Both the position numbers and the translations under genes were made by a program. Shown piece by piece: positions 18,567-25,521 of a stretch of DNA of 32,527 nucleotides. How positions within the stretch are numbered: the first letter of the stretch is position 1; the number at the start of each line of letters is the position of its first letter. The notes beneath the pieces are model-generated. The model was not told where the DNA came from. It saw only the letters and a list, made by a program, of their open reading frames with translations, and did not search any database. The DNA is from Corynebacterium sp. (GTDB lineage Bacteria; Actinomycetota; Actinomycetes; Mycobacteriales; Mycobacteriaceae): NCBI RefSeq assembly GCF_012838985.1, contig NZ_DUOE01000074.1, positions 1 to 32,527 of the forward strand, in the 5' to 3' direction.

Positions 18567-20501
18567 TCAGTTCCGCCCCTCCACGATGCGGCCGTTGAGC
18601 TCGCTGATGGTGCCGTTCTGGAAGCGGACGATCTCGCCGCCGGCCGGGACGTTGGCGTGGTCGGCGGCCGGGTAACCGAACTCGCCGCCCTCGTAGCCCT
18701 TGGTGCCCCAGTGGTTGAAGATCGCGCCGTACTTGATGTACTTCGCGCCGGTGGCGGCGGACCAGTAGATGTTGCCCTTCTCGAACTCTTGGAACGCGCC
18801 GCCGGGGATGAGCTTCTCGTCGGAGGTCGGGAAGCCCAGCTCGGAGTCGGCGGTCTGGAGGGCGGTGTACTTCTCGGCGATGGCGCCGCGCACCCAGTGG
18901 GTCTGGCCCCCCGGGCTGGTGGCGATGACGCCGCTCTGGAACTGCTGGACCTGGCCGCCGTTGACGTTCTTCGGGGCCTCGGTCGGGTAGCCCAGGTCGC
19001 CGCGCTCGTAGCCGGTACCGGCCCAGGCGTCGAAGAGTGCCTTCGGGATCTCGCGGGCGCCGGTGGACGGGGTCCAGTAGATGGAGCCGTGCTCGAAGTG
19101 GACGTAGCGGCCGACGCCGTCGGGGGTGACCATCTCGCCGGTCCGCGGGAAGCCGAGCCAGGAGGCCGGGCCGCCGATGTGGTGGTAACGGGCGTTGATG
19201 GCGCCGAAGAGGGCGTGTGCGCCGGTGTCCGGGGACCAGTAGGCCACGCCGTTGCGGAAGTCCTGGCGCATGCCGTCCTCGACCGGGTACTCGTTGGTCA
19301 CGCAGGAGCCGATGACGCCGGACTCGGTGGCGGCGGCGATGGCGCCGACGGTGATGCAGTCCGCGCCGCGGTCCTCGCGGGAGAGCTGCATGGCGTTGGC
19401 CATGTGCGGCCAGGCCTGGGACATCTCGAACTGCCAGTACGGCCAGGCATGGACGCCGGAGGGGCGGAAGTGGACGACCGGCTCGACGCCGACCTTGCGT
19501 GCCTCGCGGACGAAGCTCTCGGAGGTCATGCGGGAGAGGATCTCCAGGCCGATGCCGGCGGGGTTGGCCGGGCCGGTGGCCACGGAGTCGGGGGCGCCGA
19601 AGTCGTCCTGGCCGGAGCCTGCGGAGACGTAGACCTTCATGTCGCGGAGGGCCTCGATGCCCAGCTTCGGGTCGTTGTCGATCCAGTCCTGGTGGCCCGG
19701 CTCGCCCCACATGCGGGTGCCGTCGTAGCCGCCGGCGTCGCGCTGGGCGGCGAGGATGGCCTGGGCCATGCCGGTGGAGGTGGTGTCCAGGTAGCCGGAG
19801 AAGGAGCCGACGAAGGAGAACATGTGCGGGTTGTGCTGCGCGAGGTTCATCGCGGCGGTGCCGCCCATGGACAGGCCGACGATGGAGCGGGTCTTGCTGG
19901 AGCGGAAACCCTCGTCGAGGATCGGGACGAGCTCGCGGATGAGGAAGGTCTCCCACTTGTAGTGCTTGCCGTTGTCCGGGCGCTGCCAGTCGGAGTAGAA
20001 GGAGGACTCGCCACCGATGGGCAGGATGACGTTGACGTTCTTGTCGGCGTAGAACTGTTCGATGTTGGTCTCGATGGTCCAGCCGGAGTCGTCGTCGCGG
20101 GCGCGGAGGCCGTCGAGGGCCCAGACCTCGGGGAAGGTGCGGTCGGGGCTGGAGTGCCAGTCGCGGGCCAGGAGGATCTGGACCTGCTGGAGGTGGTCCG
20201 GCATGGCGGCGGAGCGGATGAACAGGGCGACGCGGCGGTTGGTGATCCACTCGAGGCGCTCGACCTCCACGCCGGCGGGGAGGTTCGCGATGTCAGGGTA
20301 CTCGGTGTTGATCGGGGTGCGCTGCGGCGGGTCGGACGGGCGGATGGAGTCCGAGAGGCTGCTGCCGGAGCTGCCCGGCAGGACGCTCTGCGCCTGGGCG
20401 GCGGGGGCGACGGACAGGCCGAGGGCCAGGGTGGTCGGGAGGACGACAGCGGCGAGCCAGGGGCGGCGGCGCTGCGGGGAACGGGATGCGGTGTCGCGCA
20501 T
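18567..20501 (-). CDS. cop1: PS1-type mycolyltransferase with LGFP repeats
   Basis: A 644-aa secreted enzyme of the antigen 85 / PS1 family that transfers mycolate from trehalose monomycolate to trehalose or arabinogalactan. It has a signal peptide with probable cleavage after AQA (about residue 37). The esterase domain (about 60-365) contains the nucleophile GLSMGG (Ser211) and the catalytic His in GVHAWPYW (His350). The C-terminal part (about 380-640) has one degenerate and four clear LGFP-type repeats (NEYPVEDG, WLGFPRTGE, DLGYPTEAP, ELGFPTSDE, EFGYPAADH), which anchor PS1-class proteins to the cell wall. This repeat tail distinguishes it from the shorter mycolyltransferase at 20749. ATG 20501 follows AAGGA at a 7-8 nt distance. 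It leads a unit with the lipoprotein and cutinase-like genes. Confidence 0.95.
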   Translation of the reverse strand: MRDTASRSPQRRRPWLAAVVLPTTLALGLSVAPAAQAQSVLPGSSGSSLSDSIRPSDPPQRTPINTEYPDIANLPAGVEVERLEWITNRRVALFIRSAAMPDHLQQVQILLARDWHSSPDRTFPEVWALDGLRARDDDSGWTIETNIEQFYADKNVNVILPIGGESSFYSDWQRPDNGKHYKWETFLIRELVPILDEGFRSSKTRSIVGLSMGGTAAMNLAQHNPHMFSFVGSFSGYLDTTSTGMAQAILAAQRDAGGYDGTRMWGEPGHQDWIDNDPKLGIEALRDMKVYVSAGSGQDDFGAPDSVATGPANPAGIGLEILSRMTSESFVREARKVGVEPVVHFRPSGVHAWPYWQFEMSQAWPHMANAMQLSREDRGADCITVGAIAAATESGVIGSCVTNEYPVEDGMRQDFRNGVAYWSPDTGAHALFGAINARYHHIGGPASWLGFPRTGEMVTPDGVGRYVHFEHGSIYWTPSTGAREIPKALFDAWAGTGYERGDLGYPTEAPKNVNGGQVQQFQSGVIATSPGGQTHWVRGAIAEKYTALQTADSELGFPTSDEKLIPGGAFQEFEKGNIYWSAATGAKYIKYGAIFNHWGTKGYEGGEFGYPAADHANVPAGGEIVRFQNGTISELNGRIVEGRN

Positions 20502-20642
20502 GTGGGGTCCTTGTGGTGCTCGTGTCGTGTGCGGCGTGCGTGAGGTCGGTGTGCGTCCGTCCCCGGCGTCACACGCCAGGTCTGTTCAGTTGTTCTCGCC
20601 GTGGGCTCATGAGGTTGTGGGGCCTCGCCCGGGTCGCACTCA

Positions 20643-20673
20643 AGTTTAAGTTGAACTTTAGACTTTGTGTCAG
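20643..20673 (-). promoter_or_regulatory. candidate cop1 promoter in an AT-rich island
   Basis: Within the 247-nt gap 20502-20748 a short AT-rich patch stands out. On the minus strand it offers CTGACA (20668-20673) and TAAACT (20643-20648) with 19-bp spacing. Inside the spacer is the dyad AAGTTGAACTT (20648-20658), a possible operator. The remaining leader to the cop1 ATG is about 140 nt and shows no other feature I can name. Confidence 0.35.
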
Positions 20674-20703
20674 GCCACGCCGCAAACGGGGTGGAAAATA
20701 ACA

Positions 20704-20734
20704 CACCCCGGGAGGTCAGGGACCTGCCGGGGTG
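20704..20734 (-). terminator. intrinsic terminator of cmt2
   Basis: The outer arms CACCCCGG (20704-20711) and CCGGGGTG (20727-20734), together with the inner arms AGGTC / GACCT (20713-20717, 20721-20725), form a long stem with one G/G bulge. On the minus strand the stem is followed by TGTTATTTT. It lies 15 nt past the cmt2 stop. Confidence 0.85.
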
Positions 20735-20748
20735 GGGGTGCGCACTGG

Positions 20749-21777
20749 TTACCAGGCGTTCATCACGTCGAGGACGCGGGGCTTGGTCTTGTGCAGCTGG
20801 TAACCGAACTGGGTCCAGTTGTGGATGCCGGTCAGCGGGTAATCGGCGGTGACGTTGAGGCCGGTGGCACGGGCCTTGACCTCCCACAGACGGGTGGAGA
20901 CACCGGCCAGCATCTCCAGCGGGGTGGCGGAGAGCTTGAGGTTCATCGGGTAGTTGGCGTCGTCCGGACCCCAGAAGCCGGTGGCGGCGGAGATGTAGAC
21001 GTCCTTGCCGCGCAGGCCCTCCATGTTGAGGAACGGGTCATTCTCGAAACGGCGCGGGCTGATCATGGTGCCGTACATGGCGTTGAGGTTGAAACCGCCT
21101 GCGTCGAGAAGCGCGACACGCATGAGGGTCTGCATACCCGGCATGGTCTGGGTCAGGTAGCCGGACCAGGACAGGGCCTGACGGAACTGACCCGGGTGCT
21201 TCGCGGCGATGTTCAGGGCGGCGGTGCCGCCCATGGACAGACCGGCGATGGAGTTGTTGTCCGGCGCGACACCGAAGTGCTGCGCCAGGTAGCCCGGCAG
21301 CTCAGAGGTGAGGAAGGTCTCCCACTGGTAGGTGACCGGGTTGTTCAGGTCGTAGGTCGCCGGGTGCTCCCAGTCCGCGTAGAACGAACCGGCACCGCCC
21401 ACCGGCATGACCAGGGTGATGTTGGAGTCGTTGTACAGCGCCGGGGCGTTGACGTCGACGGTCCAGGCGTTCGCGTGGCTGGTGGCACGCAGGCCGTCCA
21501 GCAGGTAGAAACCTGCGTTGCCGCCGCGGGCGGCGGGCTGGACCTGGACGGTGATGTTGGCTCCGGTCGACGGCGACCAGACGTCACAGCGCTGGACCCA
21601 GAACTGGACGGGGTCCCACTCGCAGTGACCGGTGGCGTCGGGGCGCAGCCACCCGCGGTTGTCTGCGTGGGCGGTACCCACGCCACCTGCGACCATGACG
21701 GTCAGTGCGGTGGCGAAGGCGACCAGCGCCGCAATGATTCTCCTGCTCACGCTGCGGGCTCCGGTGATGACGGACAT
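20749..21777 (-). CDS. cmt2: secreted mycolyltransferase, antigen 85 type
   Basis: A 342-aa secreted esterase-fold enzyme without LGFP repeats. The signal peptide ends in AHA, with cleavage before Asp39. The nucleophile is GLSMGG (Ser181), and the catalytic His lies in GIHNWTQFGY near the C-terminus. The fold spans almost the whole mature protein, as in FbpA-C and C. glutamicum Cmt2. Cys52 and Cys64 near the mature N-terminus could pair. It transfers mycolate among trehalose and cell-wall acceptors. ATG 21777 has GAGGAGA at about 4-9 nt. A 163-nt AT-rich gap with promoter and motif separates it from aftB, and a strong terminator follows, so it is probably monocistronic. Position between cop1 and aftB matches the fbpD-fbpA-aftB order of mycobacteria. 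Confidence 0.93.
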   Translation of the reverse strand: MSVITGARSVSRRIIAALVAFATALTVMVAGGVGTAHADNRGWLRPDATGHCEWDPVQFWVQRCDVWSPSTGANITVQVQPAARGGNAGFYLLDGLRATSHANAWTVDVNAPALYNDSNITLVMPVGGAGSFYADWEHPATYDLNNPVTYQWETFLTSELPGYLAQHFGVAPDNNSIAGLSMGGTAALNIAAKHPGQFRQALSWSGYLTQTMPGMQTLMRVALLDAGGFNLNAMYGTMISPRRFENDPFLNMEGLRGKDVYISAATGFWGPDDANYPMNLKLSATPLEMLAGVSTRLWEVKARATGLNVTADYPLTGIHNWTQFGYQLHKTKPRVLDVMNAW

Positions 21778-21876
21778 GGTTCTCCTCGGCTTGGCGTTTC
21801 TTCTACGGGACTATCGGCCGTGCCTGCCCGCTCGTTACCTGACCGCGCAGCCCAGACAGCATCCCTGCTGCGAGAC

Positions 21877-21929
21877 ACTCTAGAACAAAAGATAAAGAAA
21901 AGCTCACCAGTTCGTTATCTTTCCGTGAC
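21877..21929 (-). promoter_or_regulatory. cmt2 promoter: TAGAGT -10 and GTCAC-N6-ATAAC direct repeat
   Basis: On the minus strand GTCAC-GGAAAG-ATAAC (21914-21929) begins 12 nt past the aftB stop and is followed by an A/T-rich stretch and TAGAGT (21877-21882). The predicted leader to the cmt2 ATG is about 93 nt. The motif repeats the form and relative position seen upstream of fadD32. Another GGTAACGAG sits further down the leader (about 21832). Confidence 0.45.
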
Positions 21930-21940
21930 TATTTCCTGTC

Positions 21941-23908
21941 TCACCTGGGACGTTCGGGGGAAATATCGTGGTGCCAGGCAACCGGAATTCCAGGGTCGGC
22001 GGGCCCGAACTCGTCGATGACCTCCTCCGGGTCGAGGCTGATCTCCAGCGAACGGCCGTCGGTGAGCGCGAAGCGGATGTTCGACAGGAAACGACCCACG
22101 CTCATCGGCTCACGGTAGGACGCCAGCAGCTCCGCCACGGCCGGGGTCTGCAGCGCCTCCCGGGCACGCGCGGTCTCCTCCCGGTCGTACCACTCGGGCA
22201 CGAACTCCGGGACGATCGACGTGTCCGCCGCCTGCCAGGACCACGGCAGCCACTTGTCGTGGCCGACACGGGCGTCGGGGTCACGCGGCTGACGGGCGGC
22301 CAGCGGCGTCGTCAGGCCGACGGTGTCCAGCACGCGCATCTCCAGCGGGGCGTTCATGCTGGTCATGCCCAGGTTGATGTGGTAGACCGTCGGCGGCTGG
22401 CCGGCCAGGCCGGAGGGATCCCCGGCGGCGAACTCACGCGGGATGCGCGGGGAGGTGATCCACGAGAACTCCTCCTCGTTGAGCAGGATCATCGACATCA
22501 TGGCGGTGTCCTCCGCCATCGCCCGCTCCATGACCTCCGGGTAGTGGTTCATGGCCTTCGCGGTGAGGAAGTCGTCCGCGTAGCGCGGTGCGTCGTCCTT
22601 CTCGCGGAAGGTGGCGTAGGTCCAGAAGTCACGCTCGTCGACGATACCGAGCTCCCGGTAGTCGGTCTCCCAGTCGATCGGGTGACCGGTGATCGTCGTG
22701 CTCACCGCCCACCAGCCCACCCCGACGAGGCCGACGGCGGCGAGCAGGTCGATCCGGGGGCGCGTCACCCGCAGGTCCGACAGCGGCACCACGGCGACCG
22801 GCAGCAGCAGGGCGAACAGCGGCAGCAGAAGCATGCGCCCGTGCATGAAGTCGCCGCCGACGCGCAGCACGTAGAGCACGTGGATGAACCCGGCCAGCAG
22901 CACCAGGGCGATGGCCGCCTCCGGGCAACGCAGACGCGCCAGCCCCACCCGCGGCTCGGGGGCGGCCGGGGTGGAGGGGCACGTCGACAGCCGCCACAGG
23001 GTGACGCCGCCCAGGGTGACGGCCAGCGCCAGCGCCAGCCACAGCCAGTACGGGTCGGTGAGGTCGCGGACGTAGTTCCAGCCGTCTGCCCACTCGGCGT
23101 CACCGGCGGACTTCGCGACGGCCGTGTGCGGCGTCAGCAGCCCGTAGTAGCCCATGCGGAAGATCTGGTAGCCCGCCGGCACCGGCAGGGCCGCCGCCAG
23201 GATGAGCGCCCGCTCCCGCCACGTCGCCGCGGCGAGCAGCAGGAGCAGCCCGGCCAGGCCTCCGTAGAGCGCCAGTTCGGGGCGGACCAGCCAGGACAGA
23301 CCGGTCCAGAAGGCCAGCGCCCAGGTGGCCCACCCGGTCCCCGTGCGCTGCGCCCAGCTCACCAGCAGCCACCACAGTCCGGCGATCCACAGCAGGCTCA
23401 GCCCCCACTCGAGGCCGGAGGTGGCGAAGTCCCGGGCCGGCGGCAGCGCCAGGTAGATGAGCCCGCCGACGGGGAGCAGCAGGAGGGCGGAGCGGCGCCG
23501 GTACAGGCGGGTCGTGCCCCACGTCGCGACACCCAGGGCCGCGGTGGTGGACAGCAGCGCCAGCCACATGGCGATGTCCTCGAGGCGGGCGTCCGTGACC
23601 AGCGCCCCGAGGTAGATGAGGTACTGCCACAGGGTGGAGGTGTTGGCCTCGACGCGCTCCCCGGCGTTGAACACCGGGCCGTTGCCGGCGAGCAGATTGC
23701 GCACGGTGCGCAGGACGATGAGTCCGTCATCACTCATCCAGCGGCGTCGCCAGCCGCCGATGAAGGCGAGGACGGCGACGATCAGGGCACCGGCCACCCC
23801 GGTCCACACCGTGAATGAACGGGTGGTGGACGGTGGTGTGCCGGCCTCCCCGTGGCGGCTGCTCCCCGTTCGTGCAGGTTGACCGGACACCCCGGCAGCT
23901 GTGGTCAT
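21941..23908 (-). CDS. aftB: terminal beta-(1->2)-arabinofuranosyltransferase AftB
   Basis: A 655-aa GT-C-fold membrane glycosyltransferase that adds the terminal beta-(1->2) arabinofuranose residues of arabinogalactan from decaprenyl-phosphoryl-arabinose; these residues are the mycolylation sites. The cytosolic N-terminus is followed by TM1 (about 34-51). The first external loop carries the acidic pair WMSDDG (Asp60-Asp61), the expected catalytic region. About nine or ten further membrane segments extend to about residue 410, then a periplasmic C-terminal domain of about 240 residues. Gene order next to ubiA and the mycolyltransferases equals Rv3805c. ATG 23908 has no ribosome site but has a -10-like hexamer 7 nt upstream, suggesting a leaderless mRNA. 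A strong hairpin isolates it from ubiA. Confidence 0.93.
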   Translation of the reverse strand: MTTAAGVSGQPARTGSSRHGEAGTPPSTTRSFTVWTGVAGALIVAVLAFIGGWRRRWMSDDGLIVLRTVRNLLAGNGPVFNAGERVEANTSTLWQYLIYLGALVTDARLEDIAMWLALLSTTAALGVATWGTTRLYRRRSALLLLPVGGLIYLALPPARDFATSGLEWGLSLLWIAGLWWLLVSWAQRTGTGWATWALAFWTGLSWLVRPELALYGGLAGLLLLLAAATWRERALILAAALPVPAGYQIFRMGYYGLLTPHTAVAKSAGDAEWADGWNYVRDLTDPYWLWLALALAVTLGGVTLWRLSTCPSTPAAPEPRVGLARLRCPEAAIALVLLAGFIHVLYVLRVGGDFMHGRMLLLPLFALLLPVAVVPLSDLRVTRPRIDLLAAVGLVGVGWWAVSTTITGHPIDWETDYRELGIVDERDFWTYATFREKDDAPRYADDFLTAKAMNHYPEVMERAMAEDTAMMSMILLNEEEFSWITSPRIPREFAAGDPSGLAGQPPTVYHINLGMTSMNAPLEMRVLDTVGLTTPLAARQPRDPDARVGHDKWLPWSWQAADTSIVPEFVPEWYDREETARAREALQTPAVAELLASYREPMSVGRFLSNIRFALTDGRSLEISLDPEEVIDEFGPADPGIPVAWHHDISPERPR

Positions 23909-23915
23909 GCGGCAG

Positions 23916-23921
23916 ATGTTA
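23916..23921 (-). promoter_or_regulatory. -10 element of leaderless aftB
   Basis: On the minus strand TAACAT is followed by 7 nt and the aftB ATG. No Shine-Dalgarno-like purine run lies between. The same arrangement occurs at glf, cmtR and the 27594 gene. Confidence 0.5.
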
Positions 23922-23981
23922 GCAGGGGGACGGGTGTGCCCCGGGGACCGGCGGCGTCGGGAAGCAGACCCCGGAATCGGA

Positions 23982-24016
23982 GGACCCCCGGAACCTGACG
24001 CAGGTTCCGGGGGTCC
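23982..24016 (-). terminator. perfect 16-bp hairpin after ubiA
   Basis: Arms 23982-23997 and 24001-24016 pair perfectly around a 3-nt ACG loop, 9 nt beyond the ubiA stop (24026). No T tract follows on either strand. It closes the glfT2-PAP2-ubiA unit before the aftB promoter. Confidence 0.8.
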
Positions 24017-24025
24017 GTGCAGCGG

Positions 24026-25021
24026 CTAGATCGCCGGCACGAGGTACACCGCGAAGACGATGCACAGGATCCAGAGCACGGCCAGCAGCTGCAGCACGCG
24101 GTCCGACAGGGCCATCTCGTCCGGGGCGCCACCGGCACCGCGGTCGACGTCGGCGGCGTAACGCAGGATCGCGATGGTGAACGGCACCATGGAGATCTGG
24201 TACCAGACACCGGCCATGCCCTCGACGGCGTTGGAGAGCTGGAAGCCCCACAGCGCGTAGCTCATGACGACGGCGGTGGCGGCCAGCGTCCACACGAAAC
24301 GCAGGTACGTGGCGGTGTAGCCCTGCAGGGAACGGCGGATCTTCTTGCCGGTGCGCTCGGCGAGCTGCAGCTCGGCGTAGCGCTTGCCGGAGGCCATGAA
24401 CAGCGAACCGAAGGCCGCGACCAGCAGGAACCACTGGGACAGCTCGATGCCGGCGGCGACACCACCGGCCATGGCACGGAGCATGAAACCGGAGGAGACC
24501 AGCGCGATGTCGATCACCGGCAGGTGCTTCCAGCCGAAGCAGTAACCCAGCTGGAGGGCGATGTACACGGACACGACGGCCGCCAGGCCCCAGCCGGAGG
24601 AGGCCAGGAAGGACAGGCCGACGGCGGCGATGATGAGGATGACCGCCATGCCGTACGCCAAGTTGACCGGCAGCATGCCGGAGGCGATCGGGCGGAAACG
24701 CTTGGTGGGGTGCTCACGGTCGGCGTCGACGTCGCGGGCGTCGTTGACCAGGTAGATCGAGGACGCCGCGAGGCAGAAGACGACGAAGGCGAGGAGGACG
24801 TCGAGAAGCGTGCGTCCGTCGGTGAGTGCCTCGGCGCCGGCGGCCGCGGGGGCGGCGACGACGAGGACGTTCTTCACCCACTGCTTGGGGCGCAGCGCCT
24901 TGACCATGGCGTCGGGCAGGTTCTTCGGCGGGCGACGCTTACGGGTGTTGTCGAGGCCCTCGGTGTGCGGCTCCGGGTAGAAGATGCCGGTCCGCTCCTC
25001 GACCTGGTGTTCCTCGGTCAC
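24026..25021 (-). CDS. ubiA: decaprenyl-phosphate phosphoribosyltransferase (UbiA/DppRS)
   Basis: A 331-aa UbiA-superfamily prenyltransferase that joins 5-phosphoribosyl diphosphate to decaprenyl phosphate, the first committed step to decaprenyl-phosphoryl-arabinose for arabinan. The first aspartate-rich motif NDARDVDAD (N93, D94, D97, D101) is clear; the second region lies around SGKRYAELQ (about 222-230). About nine membrane helices follow a 35-residue cytosolic N-terminus. Homologue of Rv3806c. The GTG start at 25021 overlaps the stop of the PAP2 gene (GTGA), so translation is coupled to the enzyme thought to remove the 5-phosphate from its product. A perfect hairpin ends the unit. Confidence 0.95.
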   Translation of the reverse strand: MTEEHQVEERTGIFYPEPHTEGLDNTRKRRPPKNLPDAMVKALRPKQWVKNVLVVAAPAAAGAEALTDGRTLLDVLLAFVVFCLAASSIYLVNDARDVDADREHPTKRFRPIASGMLPVNLAYGMAVILIIAAVGLSFLASSGWGLAAVVSVYIALQLGYCFGWKHLPVIDIALVSSGFMLRAMAGGVAAGIELSQWFLLVAAFGSLFMASGKRYAELQLAERTGKKIRRSLQGYTATYLRFVWTLAATAVVMSYALWGFQLSNAVEGMAGVWYQISMVPFTIAILRYAADVDRGAGGAPDEMALSDRVLQLLAVLWILCIVFAVYLVPAI

Positions 25022-25521
25022 TCGCTCTTCCTCTCGATTGCGGTGATCACCTTGGCGGTGGTGGCCCCGAGCACGGCACCCGCGAGGGTGTCGGTCGGGT
25101 AATGGACTCCCAGAACCATACGCGACAACATCATCACCGGAACCCCGACGAGCGGCAGCTTCGAGCCGCTGAGGTCCGCCAGACTGACCAGCGCCGCGGT
25201 GGTGGAGGTGGCGTGCGAGGACGGGAAGGACAGTCGTGAAGGCGTGCCGACGCCCACCCGGATCCGCCCATCATGCGGACGGGTGCGACGCACGATGCGC
25301 TTGATCACCACTGATGCCGCGTGCGAGGTGAAGGCGGAGGCCCCCACCGCCAGCCACTGTCGGCGCCTCCGCTTGTCGACGGCCGCCCCCGCCCCCGACA
25401 GCGCGAACCAGCCGAGGGCGTGCTCCCCGAAATGGGACAGCACGGTTGCGGCGGGAATCACACCCGGACGGTCGACGAGTGCGTCCTGCACCCGGATGAG
25501 GAGATCCACCTCCCGGCTCAT
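25018..25521 (-). CDS. PAP2-family membrane phosphatase, Rv3807c-like
   Basis: A 167-aa protein with the three PAP2 signatures: KRIVRRTRP (K74-P82), PSSH (100-103) and SRMVLGVHYPTD (S133, R134, H140, D144). These residues form the phosphatase active site on the membrane surface. Homologues (Rv3807c) are proposed to dephosphorylate decaprenylphosphoryl-5-phosphoribose, the product of UbiA. ATG 25521 was chosen because it forms an ATGA overlap with the glfT2 stop; a GTG at 25539 would add six residues. Its own stop overlaps the ubiA GTG. The three genes glfT2, PAP2 and ubiA are therefore coupled by two 4-nt overlaps. Confidence 0.9.
   Translation of the reverse strand: MSREVDLLIRVQDALVDRPGVIPAATVLSHFGEHALGWFALSGAGAAVDKRRRRQWLAVGASAFTSHAASVVIKRIVRRTRPHDGRIRVGVGTPSRLSFPSSHATSTTAALVSLADLSGSKLPLVGVPVMMLSRMVLGVHYPTDTLAGAVLGATTAKVITAIERKSE

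Noticed and set aside
18037..20250. A 737-codon minus-strand frame running through cop1 into the lipoprotein gene, as a possible fusion protein
   Set aside because: Only the final 175 codons (from 18564) are real; the rest is an out-of-frame reading of cop1 with Arg/Pro/His-rich residues.
18657..20543. A 628-codon plus-strand frame opposite cop1
   Set aside because: Low-complexity Gly/Val/Ala/Asp shadow frame with no motif; cop1 has signal peptide, catalytic residues and repeats.
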